Shown here piece by piece: positions 51,255-59,827 of a stretch of 64,000 nucleotides of DNA. The notes below the pieces were generated by a model. It searched no databases and was not told the origin of the DNA. It was given only the letters and a program-made list of their open reading frames with translations. Position 1 is the first letter of the stretch; every line of letters begins with the position of its first letter. This DNA is from Streptomyces orinoci (GTDB taxonomy: Bacteria; Actinomycetota; Actinomycetes; Streptomycetales; Streptomycetaceae), in NCBI RefSeq assembly GCF_003121295.1, contig NZ_PHNC01000031.1, forward strand, positions 1,366,439 through 1,430,438, read 5' to 3'. Made by a program: the position numbers and the translations under genes.

Positions 51255-52223
51255 TCACACAATCACACGCAGTGCTCGCCGAACGCCTGTGAACGTCACG
51301 CTGGTACGCAGTCCCAGGTGGTCACCGTCCATCTGGAAGGGCAGCGGCACCTGCGAATGCAAGGTGAAGTCCGTCAGGTCGTGCAGCGACACCGCGTGTT
51401 TGCCCTGTGGTCCGCGCTCGGGGCTGGAGGCCAGCAGCTGCCGGCCGTAGCGGCCGGCCGTCAGAGTGCTCAGCTTGGTGAGTCCCAGCACGTCAAGGGC
51501 GGTGTCGAAGGACGCCTGGGGCAGCGCGTAGAGCGGCCGGTTGCCCAGATAGGTCCAGGGCGCGGTATTGCAGATTATCGACATGACGAGATTCTCGAGT
51601 GGCTCCCCGCCCGGCCGTTCGAGGGTGATCGTGCCATGTCTGCGGTCCGGCTCACCGAAGAACTGACGCATCACCTGTCGCACATACAGGGAGTGCGTCG
51701 AACGCTTGCCGCGCTCCCGTTGCTGCTCGACCCGGCCCACCACACCGGCGTCGAAGCCGAAGCCCGCGCAGAAGGTGAACCAGCGCGGGGGGACCCCCTC
51801 GTCCTGGGAGCCGGGGGTGCCGGCCGCATGGCCCAGGCCCACGGTGCGCTCGCTGCCCTCGCGCAGCGCGTCCAGCAGGGCGCCGGTGGCCTCGACCACA
51901 TCATTGGGCAGGCCCAGGGCCCGGGCGAAGACATTGGTGGAGCCGCCGGGCACCACCGCCAGCCGGGGCAGGCCCTCCGGGTCGGGGCCCCGGTGCAGCA
52001 GGCCGTTGACCACCTCATTGACGGTGCCGTCCCCGCCGAGGGCGACCACCAGCTCGGTGTTGCCGCTCTCCGCGGCGGCCCGCGCCAGATCGCGGGCGTG
52101 GCCCCGGTACTCGGTGGTGGCGACCTCCAGTTTGAGGTCGCTGGCGAGCGCGTGCACCAGGACATCACGCGTACGGGCACTGGTGGTGGTGGCCGAAGGG
52201 TTGACCACAAGAAGCGCACGCAT
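51255..52223 (-). CDS. Diacylglycerol/lipid kinase family protein
   Basis: 322 residues. The nucleotide-binding loop is VVALGGDGTVNEVVNGLL, with the preceding VVPGGSTNVFARALGLP segment of the DAGK catalytic domain. The family phosphorylates lipids such as diacylglycerol or sphingoid bases; the substrate here is unknown. MRALLVVNPSATTTSAR at 52223 is the natural start. It is divergent from a small membrane protein gene. Confidence 0.9.
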   Translation of the reverse strand: MRALLVVNPSATTTSARTRDVLVHALASDLKLEVATTEYRGHARDLARAAAESGNTELVVALGGDGTVNEVVNGLLHRGPDPEGLPRLAVVPGGSTNVFARALGLPNDVVEATGALLDALREGSERTVGLGHAAGTPGSQDEGVPPRWFTFCAGFGFDAGVVGRVEQQRERGKRSTHSLYVRQVMRQFFGEPDRRHGTITLERPGGEPLENLVMSIICNTAPWTYLGNRPLYALPQASFDTALDVLGLTKLSTLTAGRYGRQLLASSPERGPQGKHAVSLHDLTDFTLHSQVPLPFQMDGDHLGLRTSVTFTGVRRALRVIV

Positions 52224-52316
52224 GCGCGCCAGCCTACCTACTTGTGGGTACACGCCTCATCTCCGGCCCGGCCGATCGACCGCGGGGGACGGTGGTGGCG
52301 GGGCTACCCTGCAAGG

Positions 52317-52808
52317 GTGAGCAGCAAGCAGTCCTCGTCGAAATCCGCCGGAACGGCCGCCGACCGATCCGCTGAAACGGCCGCCGGCCGGGCCCGGCCC
52401 GGATCCGTGCCCACCGGCCCCCGGCCGCCGCGCCTGACCGGCGCCGCGGCGCTGACCGCAGTGGAGGGGGTGGCACTGGCCGGCAGCGGGATCTATCTGC
52501 TGGCCATGGCGCTGCTGAGCAAGCCGGACAGCCTGCGCCAGGCGCTGACCGCCGGGGTGACGGTGCTGGTGCTGGCCGCCCTGCCGCTGGTGGCGGCGCG
52601 CGGGCTGTGGCTGCTGCGGCGCTGGAGCCGGGGCCCGGCGATCATCACTCAGCTGATGGCGCTGCCGGTGGCCTGGACCTTCTGCAACGGCGGCGGAGCG
52701 CTGATCGCGGCGGGCGCGGCCCTGGCGCTGGCCGCCGTGGTCACCCTGGTACTGCTGGTGAACCCCACGGCGACCGAGGCGCTGGGCATCGGCCCGCGCG
52801 AGGACTGA
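52317..52808 (+). CDS. Small four-helix membrane protein
   Basis: 163 residues. A Ser/Ala/Arg-rich cytoplasmic N-terminus (about 40 residues) is followed by four membrane helices (AALTAVEGVALAGSGIYLLAM, AGVTVLVLAALPLVAARGLWL, IITQLMALPVAWTF, ALIAAGAALALAAVVTLVLL). I know no function; an orthologue is kept between wblE and sigH in other Streptomyces. AAGG lies just before the GTG and a short leader is likely. Confidence 0.75.
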   Translation: MSSKQSSSKSAGTAADRSAETAAGRARPGSVPTGPRPPRLTGAAALTAVEGVALAGSGIYLLAMALLSKPDSLRQALTAGVTVLVLAALPLVAARGLWLLRRWSRGPAIITQLMALPVAWTFCNGGGALIAAGAALALAAVVTLVLLVNPTATEALGIGPRED

Positions 52809-52832
52809 ACCCCCCGGGGACCGGCCCGGCGC

Positions 52833-53756
52833 TCACTCCTCGACCAGCAGCCGGTCCCTGAGCTGGGCCAGCGTGCGGGCCAGCAGCCGGGAGACATGCA
52901 TCTGGGAGATGCCCACCTCCTGGGCGATCTGGGACTGGGTCATATTGCCGAAGAACCGCAGCAGCAGGATCTTCTTCTCCCGAGGCGGCAGGTCCTCCAG
53001 CAGCGGCTTGAGGGACTCCCGGTACTCCACGCCCTCCAGCGCCTCGTCCTCGGCGCCCAGGGTGTCGGCCACCGCCGGGGACTCGTCGTCGGTGTCCGGC
53101 ACATCCAGGGAGAGCGTGCTGTAGGCGTTGGCGGACTCCAGCCCCTCCAGCACCTCCTCCTCCGAGATGCCCAGGTGCTCGGCGAGCTCATGCACGGTGG
53201 GCGCGCGGCCGTGCCGCTGGGAGAGCTCCGCGGTGGCGGTGGTCAGCGACAGCCGCAGCTCCTGAAGCCGGCGCGGCACCCGCACCGCCCAGCCCTTGTC
53301 CCGGAAGTGGCGCTTGATCTCGCCCACCACCGTGGGGGTGGCATAGGTGGAGAACTCCACGCCGCGGTCGGGGTCGAACCGGTCCACCGACTTGATCAGG
53401 CCGATGGTGGCGACCTGGGTCAGATCGTCCAGCGGCTCGCCCCGGTTGCGGAACCGCCGGGCCAGGTGCTCCACCAGCGGCAGATGCATCCGCACCAGGT
53501 GGTTGCGCAGCTCGGCCCGCTCGGGTGACCCCATGGGCAGGGCACGCAGCTCCACGAACAGGGCCCGGGCTCCGCTGCGGTCCTGCGGATCGGGGCGCTG
53601 CCCGGTGTGGTGCTGGTACTGGTCCATGTGGTCCGCCCGCTCCGGTGGGTCACTCGCCTGGTCCGGCTCCAGGGCCGCGGCGCTTCCCGAACCGTTCCGG
53701 GCGGGCTGCTGCGGGATGGCCGGGGTACGCACTTCCCGCGACGATGCAGTACTCAC
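52833..53756 (-). CDS. sigH: Sigma-B/F-type stress sigma factor SigH
   Basis: 307 residues. A ~75-residue N-terminal extension precedes regions 2 (LVEHLARRFRNRGEPLDDLTQ, GLIKSVDRFDPDRGVEFSTY), 3 and 4 (LPPREKKILLLRFFGNMTQSQ, IGISQMHVSRLL-like helix). In S. coelicolor sigma-H acts in osmotic stress and development and is produced in several N-terminal forms; the extra in-frame MDQYQHHTG is a candidate for a shorter form. GAGGGGG precedes the GTG at 53756. It follows prsH by 16 bases. Confidence 0.93.
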   Translation of the reverse strand: MSTASSREVRTPAIPQQPARNGSGSAAALEPDQASDPPERADHMDQYQHHTGQRPDPQDRSGARALFVELRALPMGSPERAELRNHLVRMHLPLVEHLARRFRNRGEPLDDLTQVATIGLIKSVDRFDPDRGVEFSTYATPTVVGEIKRHFRDKGWAVRVPRRLQELRLSLTTATAELSQRHGRAPTVHELAEHLGISEEEVLEGLESANAYSTLSLDVPDTDDESPAVADTLGAEDEALEGVEYRESLKPLLEDLPPREKKILLLRFFGNMTQSQIAQEVGISQMHVSRLLARTLAQLRDRLLVEE

Positions 53757-53772
53757 GGAGCCCCCTCTTCCG

Positions 53773-54189
53773 TCACGGCTGTCCGGGGCCGGCGCCGCGC
53801 TTCTTGTGCAGGCTGATGCTGACCGTACGGTCGTCCGCGACGGTGGAGTCAACCTCGCCGGCCAGTGCGGAGAGCACCGTCCAGGCGAAGGTGTCGCGCT
53901 CGGGTGCGCGGCCGTCCGTGGTGGGTGCCGAGACGGTCACCCTGAGGGCGTCACCGACGAGTCGGAAGACGCAGCTGAGCACGGACCCGGGAACGGCCTG
54001 TTGCAGGAGGATGGCGCATGCCTCGTCCACGGCGATGCGCAAGTCCTCGATTTCGTCGAGGGTGAAGTCCAGTCGGGCCGCGAGACCGGCGGTGGCCGTT
54101 CGTAGCACCGACAGGTAGGCACCCGCAGCGGGCAGCCGGACTTCCACGAAGTCCTGGGTCGTCCCAGGCGCGCCTGCGATTGGGGACAC
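53773..54189 (-). CDS. prsH: Anti-sigma factor of SigH (RsbW/SpoIIAB-like kinase fold)
   Basis: 138 residues, a GHKL ATPase-type anti-sigma factor (DEIEDLRIAVDEACAILLQQ with the N-box region, FAWTVLSALAGEVDS near the C-terminus). It should hold SigH inactive until relieved. Also called ushX or rshA. I chose the GTG at 54189 because GGAGG lies 5 bases ahead and VSPIAGAPGTTQDFVEVRLP matches known starts, although the frame is open to 54342. Confidence 0.92.
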   Translation of the reverse strand: MSPIAGAPGTTQDFVEVRLPAAGAYLSVLRTATAGLAARLDFTLDEIEDLRIAVDEACAILLQQAVPGSVLSCVFRLVGDALRVTVSAPTTDGRAPERDTFAWTVLSALAGEVDSTVADDRTVSISLHKKRGAGPGQP

Positions 54190-54340
54190 CCTCACCTCCA
54201 AGGTGGCACAAGCTTCTTGAGCTGTTATGAGCGTCGGCCCCCGTTCCCCTCCGTCGAAGGGTGACACAGGCCGCCGCGGCACATTTCCGGCTGCGACGCT
54301 ATCGCGATCTGTGGATCCCTGCCGCAACCCCGCGACTGTC

Positions 54341-54361
54341 ACTCATGGTAAACCCATGAGT
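54341..54361. promoter_or_regulatory. 21-base inverted repeat upstream of prsH-sigH
   Basis: ACTCATGG-taaac-CCATGAGT, perfect 8-base arms, 152 bases upstream of the prsH start. It is probably an operator or part of a promoter of the sigH operon. Confidence 0.5.
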
Positions 54362-54875
54362 ACGGAACGTGGCTAGGGGTCTGCGGTCCCAAATCGAAAG
54401 AGAAGTCGCCCTGTTGGGATTTTCGTCACTCTGCGCGAGTGCCGCAAGGGCTTCTCCGCAGAAGTGCCGAAGAGCTCAATCCATCGTCGCCCGGCCCCCG
54501 ATGGGAGCGGTGGCCGTGGCGGGGGATTCGTCCCGGTCCCGCACTGACCACGTGAAACGGCGCCGGGCGCGATCAAGGACGGTCGGCACGGCGGACGCGC
54601 CGCCGACGCCCGCAGCCCGGGTAAGGGCCCTTCCCCATCCGGCGCGAGAGATTTCGCTGTGTAGCGAAGACCTCGGGAACGGGGCGGCCCGGCCGACCGG
54701 TTCGGCTTCCGTACGGGCGTCCCGGCCACCGGCATCGTCACTCTCCGCTATCGGCGCGGAGGCCCGAGGACGCGCCCGGCACGCCGCCGTGCGCATCCTG
54801 CCCATGCCCCAGCGCCCCTTGCAGCGTGGCGAGTTCACGGATCATGCGGGCATGGTAGGGCATGTCCAATGGCTC
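54362..54875. other. Long region without a supported gene
   Basis: The gap from prsH (54189) to the UBP finger gene (54988) is about 800 bases. Open frames on both strands here are rich in Arg, Ala and Pro, lack ribosome binding sites and end in or cross the intergenic repeat, so I do not call a gene. The sigH operon has several upstream promoters in S. coelicolor and this region may hold them. Confidence 0.45.
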
Positions 54876-54966
54876 TTGGGGCGCCCCGTCGGGGGCGCGG
54901 GGCGGCTGCGGCATGCGGCTCCGCCGCGTGGGCGCGACCAGCCAAAGACGACCCGCACGTGACATG
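54876..54966. repeat. Intergenic repeat, long form, copy 6
   Basis: ttggggcgccccgtcggggg, then the long insert ctgcggcatgcggctccgcc gcgtgggcgcgaccagccaa and cccgcacgtgacatg. It ends 22 bases before the stop of the UBP finger gene. Confidence 0.75.
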
Positions 54967-54987
54967 TGACCCGGAAAATGGGGCCGC

Positions 54988-55248
54988 TCATACCAGGTGC
55001 GCGTCCACATAGCACCAGCGCCAGTTCTGTCCCGGCTCGAAGCTGCGCATCACCGCGTGCCCGGTCTCCTCGAAGTGGGCCGTGGCATGCCGCCCCGCCG
55101 AGGAGTCACAGCAGCCGACGTGTCCGCACACCAGGCACAGGCGCAGCTGCACCGGGTGGCCGCCGTCCGCCGCGCAGCCTTCGCAGGTGGCGCTCAGCGG
55201 CGCCGGTTCGGGGCGCGGCAGCCCCGCGAGGTGGGAACAGTCGATCAT
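54988..55248 (-). CDS. UBP-type zinc finger protein
   Basis: 86 residues that are essentially one ZnF-UBP domain: CSHL at the N-terminus, CEGC, CLVCGHVGCCDSS and HATAHFEETGHAV supply the zinc ligands, and NWRWCYVD is the conserved end. In eukaryotes the domain binds the C-terminus of ubiquitin; in Streptomyces the partner is unknown. ATG at 55248; divergent from the antiporter gene with only 36 bases between starts. Confidence 0.9.
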   Translation of the reverse strand: MIDCSHLAGLPRPEPAPLSATCEGCAADGGHPVQLRLCLVCGHVGCCDSSAGRHATAHFEETGHAVMRSFEPGQNWRWCYVDAHLV

Positions 55249-55284
55249 GATTGCCAGGTTAGAGCGCCCAGCCGAGGAGCCGCC

Positions 55285-56880
55285 ATGGACGTCATGCCCC
55301 TGCTGTTGCTGGTCGCGGTCAGTGCGGCGATCGCCGGGGCGGCCCGGCGCACCCCGGTGCCCGCGCCGCTGCTGCTGGTCGCGGCCGGCCTGGTGGCCTC
55401 GTATCTGCCCGGAGTGCCCGGCTATGCACTCCAACCCGAGGTGGTGCTCCCGCTGTTGCTGCCCCCGCTGCTGCACACCGCCGCCCTGGAGAGTTCCTAT
55501 CTCGACCTGCGTGCCAATCTGCGTCCGGTGGCGCTGCTGTCCGTCGGCTATGTGCTGTTCGCCACGCTGGCCGTGGGCTGGGCGGCCTATCTGGTGGTGC
55601 CCGGACTGCCGCTGCCCGCCGCCCTGGTGCTGGGCGCGGTGGTGGCCCCGCCGGACGCGGTGGCCGCCACCGCCATCGCCCGCCGACTGGGGCTGCCCTC
55701 CAGGATCACCACCATCCTGCAGGGCGAGTCGCTGGTGAACGACGCCACCGCGATCACCGCCTACAAGGTGGCGCTGGCCGCGGTGGTGGGGACCGGCGTC
55801 GGCTGGGCCCAGGGCATCGGGGAGTTCGCCATGGCGGCGCTGGGCGGCATCGCGACCGGGCTGGTGCTGATGGTGCCGCTGCACTGGCTGCGCAAGCGGC
55901 TGCGTGACCCGCTGCTGCAGAACACCCTGTCGCTGCTGATCCCCTTCGCCGCCTACGCCGCCGCCGAACAGCTGGGCGCCTCCGGGGTGTTGGCGGTGGT
56001 GGTGGTCGGCCTGTACCTGGGACACCGGGCCTGGCAGGTGGACTTCGCCACCCGGCTCCAGGAGGAGGCGGTGTGGCGGATGGTCTCCTTCATCCTGGAA
56101 TCAGTGGTGTTCGCCCTGATCGGCCTGCAACTGCCGGTGGTACTCAGGGGACTTGGCGCCTATGGCCTGGGGCAGGCCCTGTGGTACGCGCTGGCGGTCT
56201 TCCTGGCGGTGGTCGTCTCACGCTTCCTCTGGGTCTTCCCGGCGACCTTCCTGCCCCGGGCGCTGTCCGCCCGGATCCGCGAGCGCGAGCCGGACACCGA
56301 CGCCCGGGGCGTGGTGGTAGTCGGCTGGGCCGGGATGCGCGGGGTGGTATCCCTGGCCATCGCCTTCGCGATCCCGGTCACCGCCCACCACGGCAGTCCC
56401 TTCCCGGCCCGGAACCTGATCCTCTTCCTGACCTTCGGCACGGTGATCGGCACCCTGGTGGTGCAGGGCCTGACGCTGCCGCCGCTGATCCGGGCGCTGC
56501 GCCTGCCCGGCCGGGACGAGCAGGCCGAGACCCTGGTGGAGGCCCAGGCGCAGAGCGAGGCCTCGCTGGCCGCCGAACGCCGCCTGGAGGAACTGCTGGC
56601 GGACGAGCGCAACGCCCTGCCGCAGCCGCTGGCCGACCGGCTGCGGGCGGTGCTGGAACGGCGCCGCAACGCGGTCTGGGAGCGGCTGGGCGCGGTGCAC
56701 CAGGTCACCGGGGAGTCGGTGGACGCCACCTACCGGCGGCTGACCCGGGAGGTGATCGGCGCGGAGCGCGCGGTCTTTGTGGCACTGCGGGACGCCCGGC
56801 GGATCGACGACGAGATGCTGCGTACGCTGCTACGGCGGCTGGACTTCGAGGAGGCGGCGGCCTACCGGGAGGAGGAGTAG
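55285..56880 (+). CDS. CPA1 family Na+/H+ antiporter
   Basis: 531 residues with about 12 membrane helices and a cytoplasmic helical C-terminus (about 410-531). The ion-binding motif is in GAVVAPPDAVAATAIARRLG and LQGESLVNDATAI; WAGMRGVVSLAIAFAIP is the other conserved helix. It exchanges Na+ for H+ across the membrane. GAGGAG precedes the ATG. Its 3' end overlaps the convergent PLP-enzyme gene by 19 bases. Confidence 0.93.
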   Translation: MDVMPLLLLVAVSAAIAGAARRTPVPAPLLLVAAGLVASYLPGVPGYALQPEVVLPLLLPPLLHTAALESSYLDLRANLRPVALLSVGYVLFATLAVGWAAYLVVPGLPLPAALVLGAVVAPPDAVAATAIARRLGLPSRITTILQGESLVNDATAITAYKVALAAVVGTGVGWAQGIGEFAMAALGGIATGLVLMVPLHWLRKRLRDPLLQNTLSLLIPFAAYAAAEQLGASGVLAVVVVGLYLGHRAWQVDFATRLQEEAVWRMVSFILESVVFALIGLQLPVVLRGLGAYGLGQALWYALAVFLAVVVSRFLWVFPATFLPRALSARIREREPDTDARGVVVVGWAGMRGVVSLAIAFAIPVTAHHGSPFPARNLILFLTFGTVIGTLVVQGLTLPPLIRALRLPGRDEQAETLVEAQAQSEASLAAERRLEELLADERNALPQPLADRLRAVLERRRNAVWERLGAVHQVTGESVDATYRRLTREVIGAERAVFVALRDARRIDDEMLRTLLRRLDFEEAAAYREEE

Positions 56881-57779
56881 TAGTCCGCGGCCCCGGTGAC
56901 CACCACGGCCACCGAGGTGCCCGGGGCGAACGCGCCCTCCCGCAGCAGCGTGGTCACCCCGTACAACGCCTTGGCGACATAAAGCCGTTCCAGGCCGATA
57001 TCGTGCAGTTCTCCGAACTCCCTGGAGAACTCCTCCAGTTCGGGAGAGGTACGGGCATAGCCCCCGCAGTGGAAGCGCTCCTCCAGCCGCCAGTTCCCGC
57101 GCCGCCCGCCGAAGGCCGCCCGCTGCAGCCGCTCCACCTCGGCGCCCAGGAACCCGCCCTTGAGCACCGGGAAACCGATCGCCCGCTGGTCCGCGGCCAG
57201 CCCCGCGGCCAGCCCGGCGAGGGTGCCGCCGGTACCACAGGCCACCGCCACCACTTCGGCGGCGCCGCGCAGTTCACGCCCCAGCGCCGTACAGCCGCGG
57301 GCGGCCGCCGCGTTGCTGCCGCCCTCCGGGATGACCAGGCAGTCCTCGGGCACCAGGGCGGCCAGCACCTCGGGCTCGGCCTTGCGCCGGTAGGTGGCGC
57401 GGTCGATGAAGCGCAGCTCCATGCCGTCGGCCGCGCAGCGGGCCAGCGAGGGGTTGAGCGGGCGGCCGGCCAGCTCCTCGCCGCGTACCACCCCGATGGT
57501 GCGGAAACCCAGCAGCCGTCCGGCGGCGGCGGTGGCCCGCAGATGGTTGGAGTAGGCGCCGCCGAAGGTGAGCAGGGTGCGCCGCCCGGCCTCGGCGGCG
57601 GCCAGCAGATTGGGCTCCAGCTTGCGCCATTTGTTGCCCGGCAGCTCGGGGTGTATCAGGTCGTCCCGCTTGAGCAGCAGCCGCACCCCGCGCCGGGTGA
57701 ACCGGTCGTCCGCGACCTCGGTGAGCGGGGAGGGCAGACGGGGCCGCAGGGCGGCCAGGGCGGCGGCGGGGCTGGTCAC
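56862..57779 (-). CDS. PLP-dependent ACC deaminase / D-cysteine desulfhydrase family enzyme
   Basis: 305 residues, fold type II PLP enzyme. The PLP lysine is K50 in PELPGNKWRKLEPN; the substrate loop is TFGGAYSNHLRATAAAGRLLG and the phosphate-binding loop is AVACGTGGTLAG. Family members deaminate 1-aminocyclopropane-1-carboxylate or D-cysteine; the sequence alone does not separate them. The 3' end overlaps the antiporter gene. Confidence 0.87.
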   Translation of the reverse strand: MTSPAAALAALRPRLPSPLTEVADDRFTRRGVRLLLKRDDLIHPELPGNKWRKLEPNLLAAAEAGRRTLLTFGGAYSNHLRATAAAGRLLGFRTIGVVRGEELAGRPLNPSLARCAADGMELRFIDRATYRRKAEPEVLAALVPEDCLVIPEGGSNAAAARGCTALGRELRGAAEVVAVACGTGGTLAGLAAGLAADQRAIGFPVLKGGFLGAEVERLQRAAFGGRRGNWRLEERFHCGGYARTSPELEEFSREFGELHDIGLERLYVAKALYGVTTLLREGAFAPGTSVAVVVTGAADYYSSSR

Positions 57780-57817
57780 CCGTCCATTGTCACCCGTCCA
57801 TCGTCACCCGGCGCCGC

Positions 57818-58432
57818 TCACTCCGGCGGGGCGGCCGGGTGCCCGGCCAGCCGGTCCCGGACCCGGGCGCGCAGCCGGTCCATGGTGAAGCCGGTGGGGT
57901 CCACCTTGCCCGGCCGCCACTCGCGGTGGCCGATCACCGAGCGCTCGGTCCAGCCATGGCGGCGGCAGAGGGCGGCCGCGGTACGGGCGATTGCCGCCAG
58001 CTGGTCCGCCGGCCAGGGGTCCCGGCCGTCGCCCAGGTTGACGCACTCCAGGCCGTAGAAGTGGGTGTTGCCATCCGCGTCCGCCTTGTGCACCGGGGGC
58101 AGCGGACGCTCCTCGATCACCGCCCGCAGGACGTCCGAGTCCCCGCGGCCCGCGTGATTGGCCCGGCCGTGGCCCACCAGATGGATGGTGCCGTCCTTGG
58201 CGATCACGCCATGGCACAGCGGGCCGGGCAGCCCCTCCCGGCCGTCCCGGCAGAGCCGGACGGTGTCCGTGGTGCCGCTGGTGGCGGTGTGGTGGACCAC
58301 GATGCCGTGCACCGGGCCCCAGGGGCCATGGCCCGCCCGGTTGTGGGTGCGCCAGCCGGGCACCTCGCGCACGGCGCAGCCCGCGCCCCGGAGCGCGGAG
58401 AGGAAGTCGCTCGCGGACAACGGCGGGGCCAT
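57818..58432 (-). CDS. N-acetylmuramoyl-L-alanine amidase (amidase_2/PGRP fold)
   Basis: 204 residues. Zinc ligands are visible: the first His in GIVVHHTATSGT and a later His in GWTERSVIGHREWRPGKVDP with the nearby Lys. YGLECVNLGDGRDPWP is also typical. It cuts the amide bond between muramic acid and the stem peptide. No signal peptide is present, so it may act inside or leave by another route. ATG at 58432; divergent from the glutaminase gene. Confidence 0.9.
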   Translation of the reverse strand: MAPPLSASDFLSALRGAGCAVREVPGWRTHNRAGHGPWGPVHGIVVHHTATSGTTDTVRLCRDGREGLPGPLCHGVIAKDGTIHLVGHGRANHAGRGDSDVLRAVIEERPLPPVHKADADGNTHFYGLECVNLGDGRDPWPADQLAAIARTAAALCRRHGWTERSVIGHREWRPGKVDPTGFTMDRLRARVRDRLAGHPAAPPE

Positions 58433-58595
58433 GGCGGTCTCCTGTAACGGCGGGTGAGGGAGATGGCGGGTGGGGACAATGGCCCTGTTGTACCGAAAAG
58501 TTCGCAGGTGGTCCGGGTGTTCGGATATCGTGCGAGCCGATTCGGCCGAGTGCCGGAGCAGCCAGCCGGTACCGACAGCGCGAGGACACAAGGAC

Positions 58596-59507
58596 GTGGA
58601 CTACCAGGCCGTACTAGAGGAGGTCGCCGCCTTCGCCCGCCCGCTGGTCGGCCGGGGCCAGGCGGCCGACTACATCCCGGCGCTGGCCGGGGTGGACACC
58701 GGCCAGTTCGGCATGGCCGTCGCCGATGTGGACGGCGGGCTGTACGGCGTGGGGGACTGGGAGCGGCCGTTCTCCGTACAGTCCATCTCCAAGGCCTTCG
58801 GACTCGCCCTGGTGCTCGCCGAGGGCGGCGACCTGATCTGGGAACGGGTCGGCACCGAACCGTCCGGAAACGCCTTCAACTCCCTGGTGCAGCTCGAATA
58901 CGAGAACGGCATCCCGCGCAATCCCTTTATCAACGCGGGCGCCCTGGTGGTCACCGACCGGCTGCAGACCCTCACCGGGGACGCCAGCACCACCCTGCTG
59001 GAGTTCCTGCGGGCCGAGAGCGGCAACCCCGAGGTGTCCTTCGACCCCGAGGTGGCCCGGTCCGAGTCCGAACACGGCGACCGCAATGCCGCCCTGGCCC
59101 ACTTCATGGCCAGCTACGGCAACCTCGACAACCCGGTGCCCACGGTGCTGGAGCACTACTTCTGGCAGTGCTCCATCGAGATGAGCTGCCGCGACCTGGC
59201 CCTGGCCAGCGGGTTCCTGGCCCGGCACGGACTGCGCACGGACGGCAGCCGGCTGCTGCCCCGCCGGGAGGCCAAGCAGATCAACGCGGTCATGCTGACC
59301 TGCGGAACCTATGACGCGGCCGGCGACTTCGCCTACCGGGTGGGCCTGCCGGGCAAAAGCGGAGTGGGCGGCGGCATCATCGCCGTGATACCGGGCCGCT
59401 GCACCCTGTGCGTCTGGAGCCCCGGCCTGGACTCCCGGGGCAACTCGGTGGCCGGAGTGGCCGCGCTCGACCACTTCACCACCCTCACCGGATGGTCGGT
59501 GTTCTAG
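58596..59507 (+). CDS. glsA: Glutaminase
   Basis: 303 residues of the serine-dependent beta-lactamase-like glutaminase family. The active pair is S63-xx-K66 in FSVQSISKAFGL; further blocks are GIPRNPFINAGALVV, NAALAHFMASYGN and GLPGKSGVGGGIIAVIPG. It converts glutamine to glutamate and ammonia in the cytoplasm. The GTG at 58596 (VDYQAVLEEVAAF) is preceded by AAGGAC; the frame is open to 58470. Confidence 0.94.
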   Translation: MDYQAVLEEVAAFARPLVGRGQAADYIPALAGVDTGQFGMAVADVDGGLYGVGDWERPFSVQSISKAFGLALVLAEGGDLIWERVGTEPSGNAFNSLVQLEYENGIPRNPFINAGALVVTDRLQTLTGDASTTLLEFLRAESGNPEVSFDPEVARSESEHGDRNAALAHFMASYGNLDNPVPTVLEHYFWQCSIEMSCRDLALASGFLARHGLRTDGSRLLPRREAKQINAVMLTCGTYDAAGDFAYRVGLPGKSGVGGGIIAVIPGRCTLCVWSPGLDSRGNSVAGVAALDHFTTLTGWSVF

Positions 59508-59602
59508 GCGCCGTTGCGGGGACCGTTCCGGCACCCCGGGCGCGGTGGCAGGGCGCGAAGCGGTGGCGCATCGTGGGTGCGAGGACACCAGGAGGTGGGC
59601 AC

Positions 59603-59827
59603 ATGGAACACGAGTTGCGAGCCGAGTACGCGGCCGGCAGCTCCCCGGCCGACGAGGACCCGGCGGTCAAGACCTGGCATGTGGTGCGCCCGGAGGAGGG
59701 TGCCAGGGCCATGTGCGGCCGGGATCTGGACCCCGCCTCGGCGGTCCGCTCGGTGGACCTCTGGGGCACCGGCAAGGTGCCGATCTGTCACTCCTGTGGG
59801 GCGCTCTTTCTCCGCGAGTCGCCGTAG
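59603..59827 (+). CDS. Small Cys-containing hypothetical protein
   Basis: 74 residues. KTWHVVRPEEGARAMCGRDL and the C-terminal CHSCGALFLRE give three Cys and two His that could bind zinc; it resembles a family of small Streptomyces proteins without known function. AGGAGG lies 8 bases before the ATG. Its TAG stop overlaps the start of the AraC gene by one base (TAGTG), so the two are cotranslated. Confidence 0.75.
   Translation: MEHELRAEYAAGSSPADEDPAVKTWHVVRPEEGARAMCGRDLDPASAVRSVDLWGTGKVPICHSCGALFLRESP

Noticed and set aside
50953..51258. 101-residue open frame upstream of wblE
   Set aside because: No ribosome binding site, poor codon bias, and it covers the probable wblE promoter region.
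54369..54962. 197-residue plus-strand frame and a 120-residue minus-strand frame (54476-54838)
   Set aside because: The plus frame reads through an intergenic repeat; both are Arg/Ala/Pro-rich without start signals. A ushY-like small gene cannot be excluded on the minus strand.
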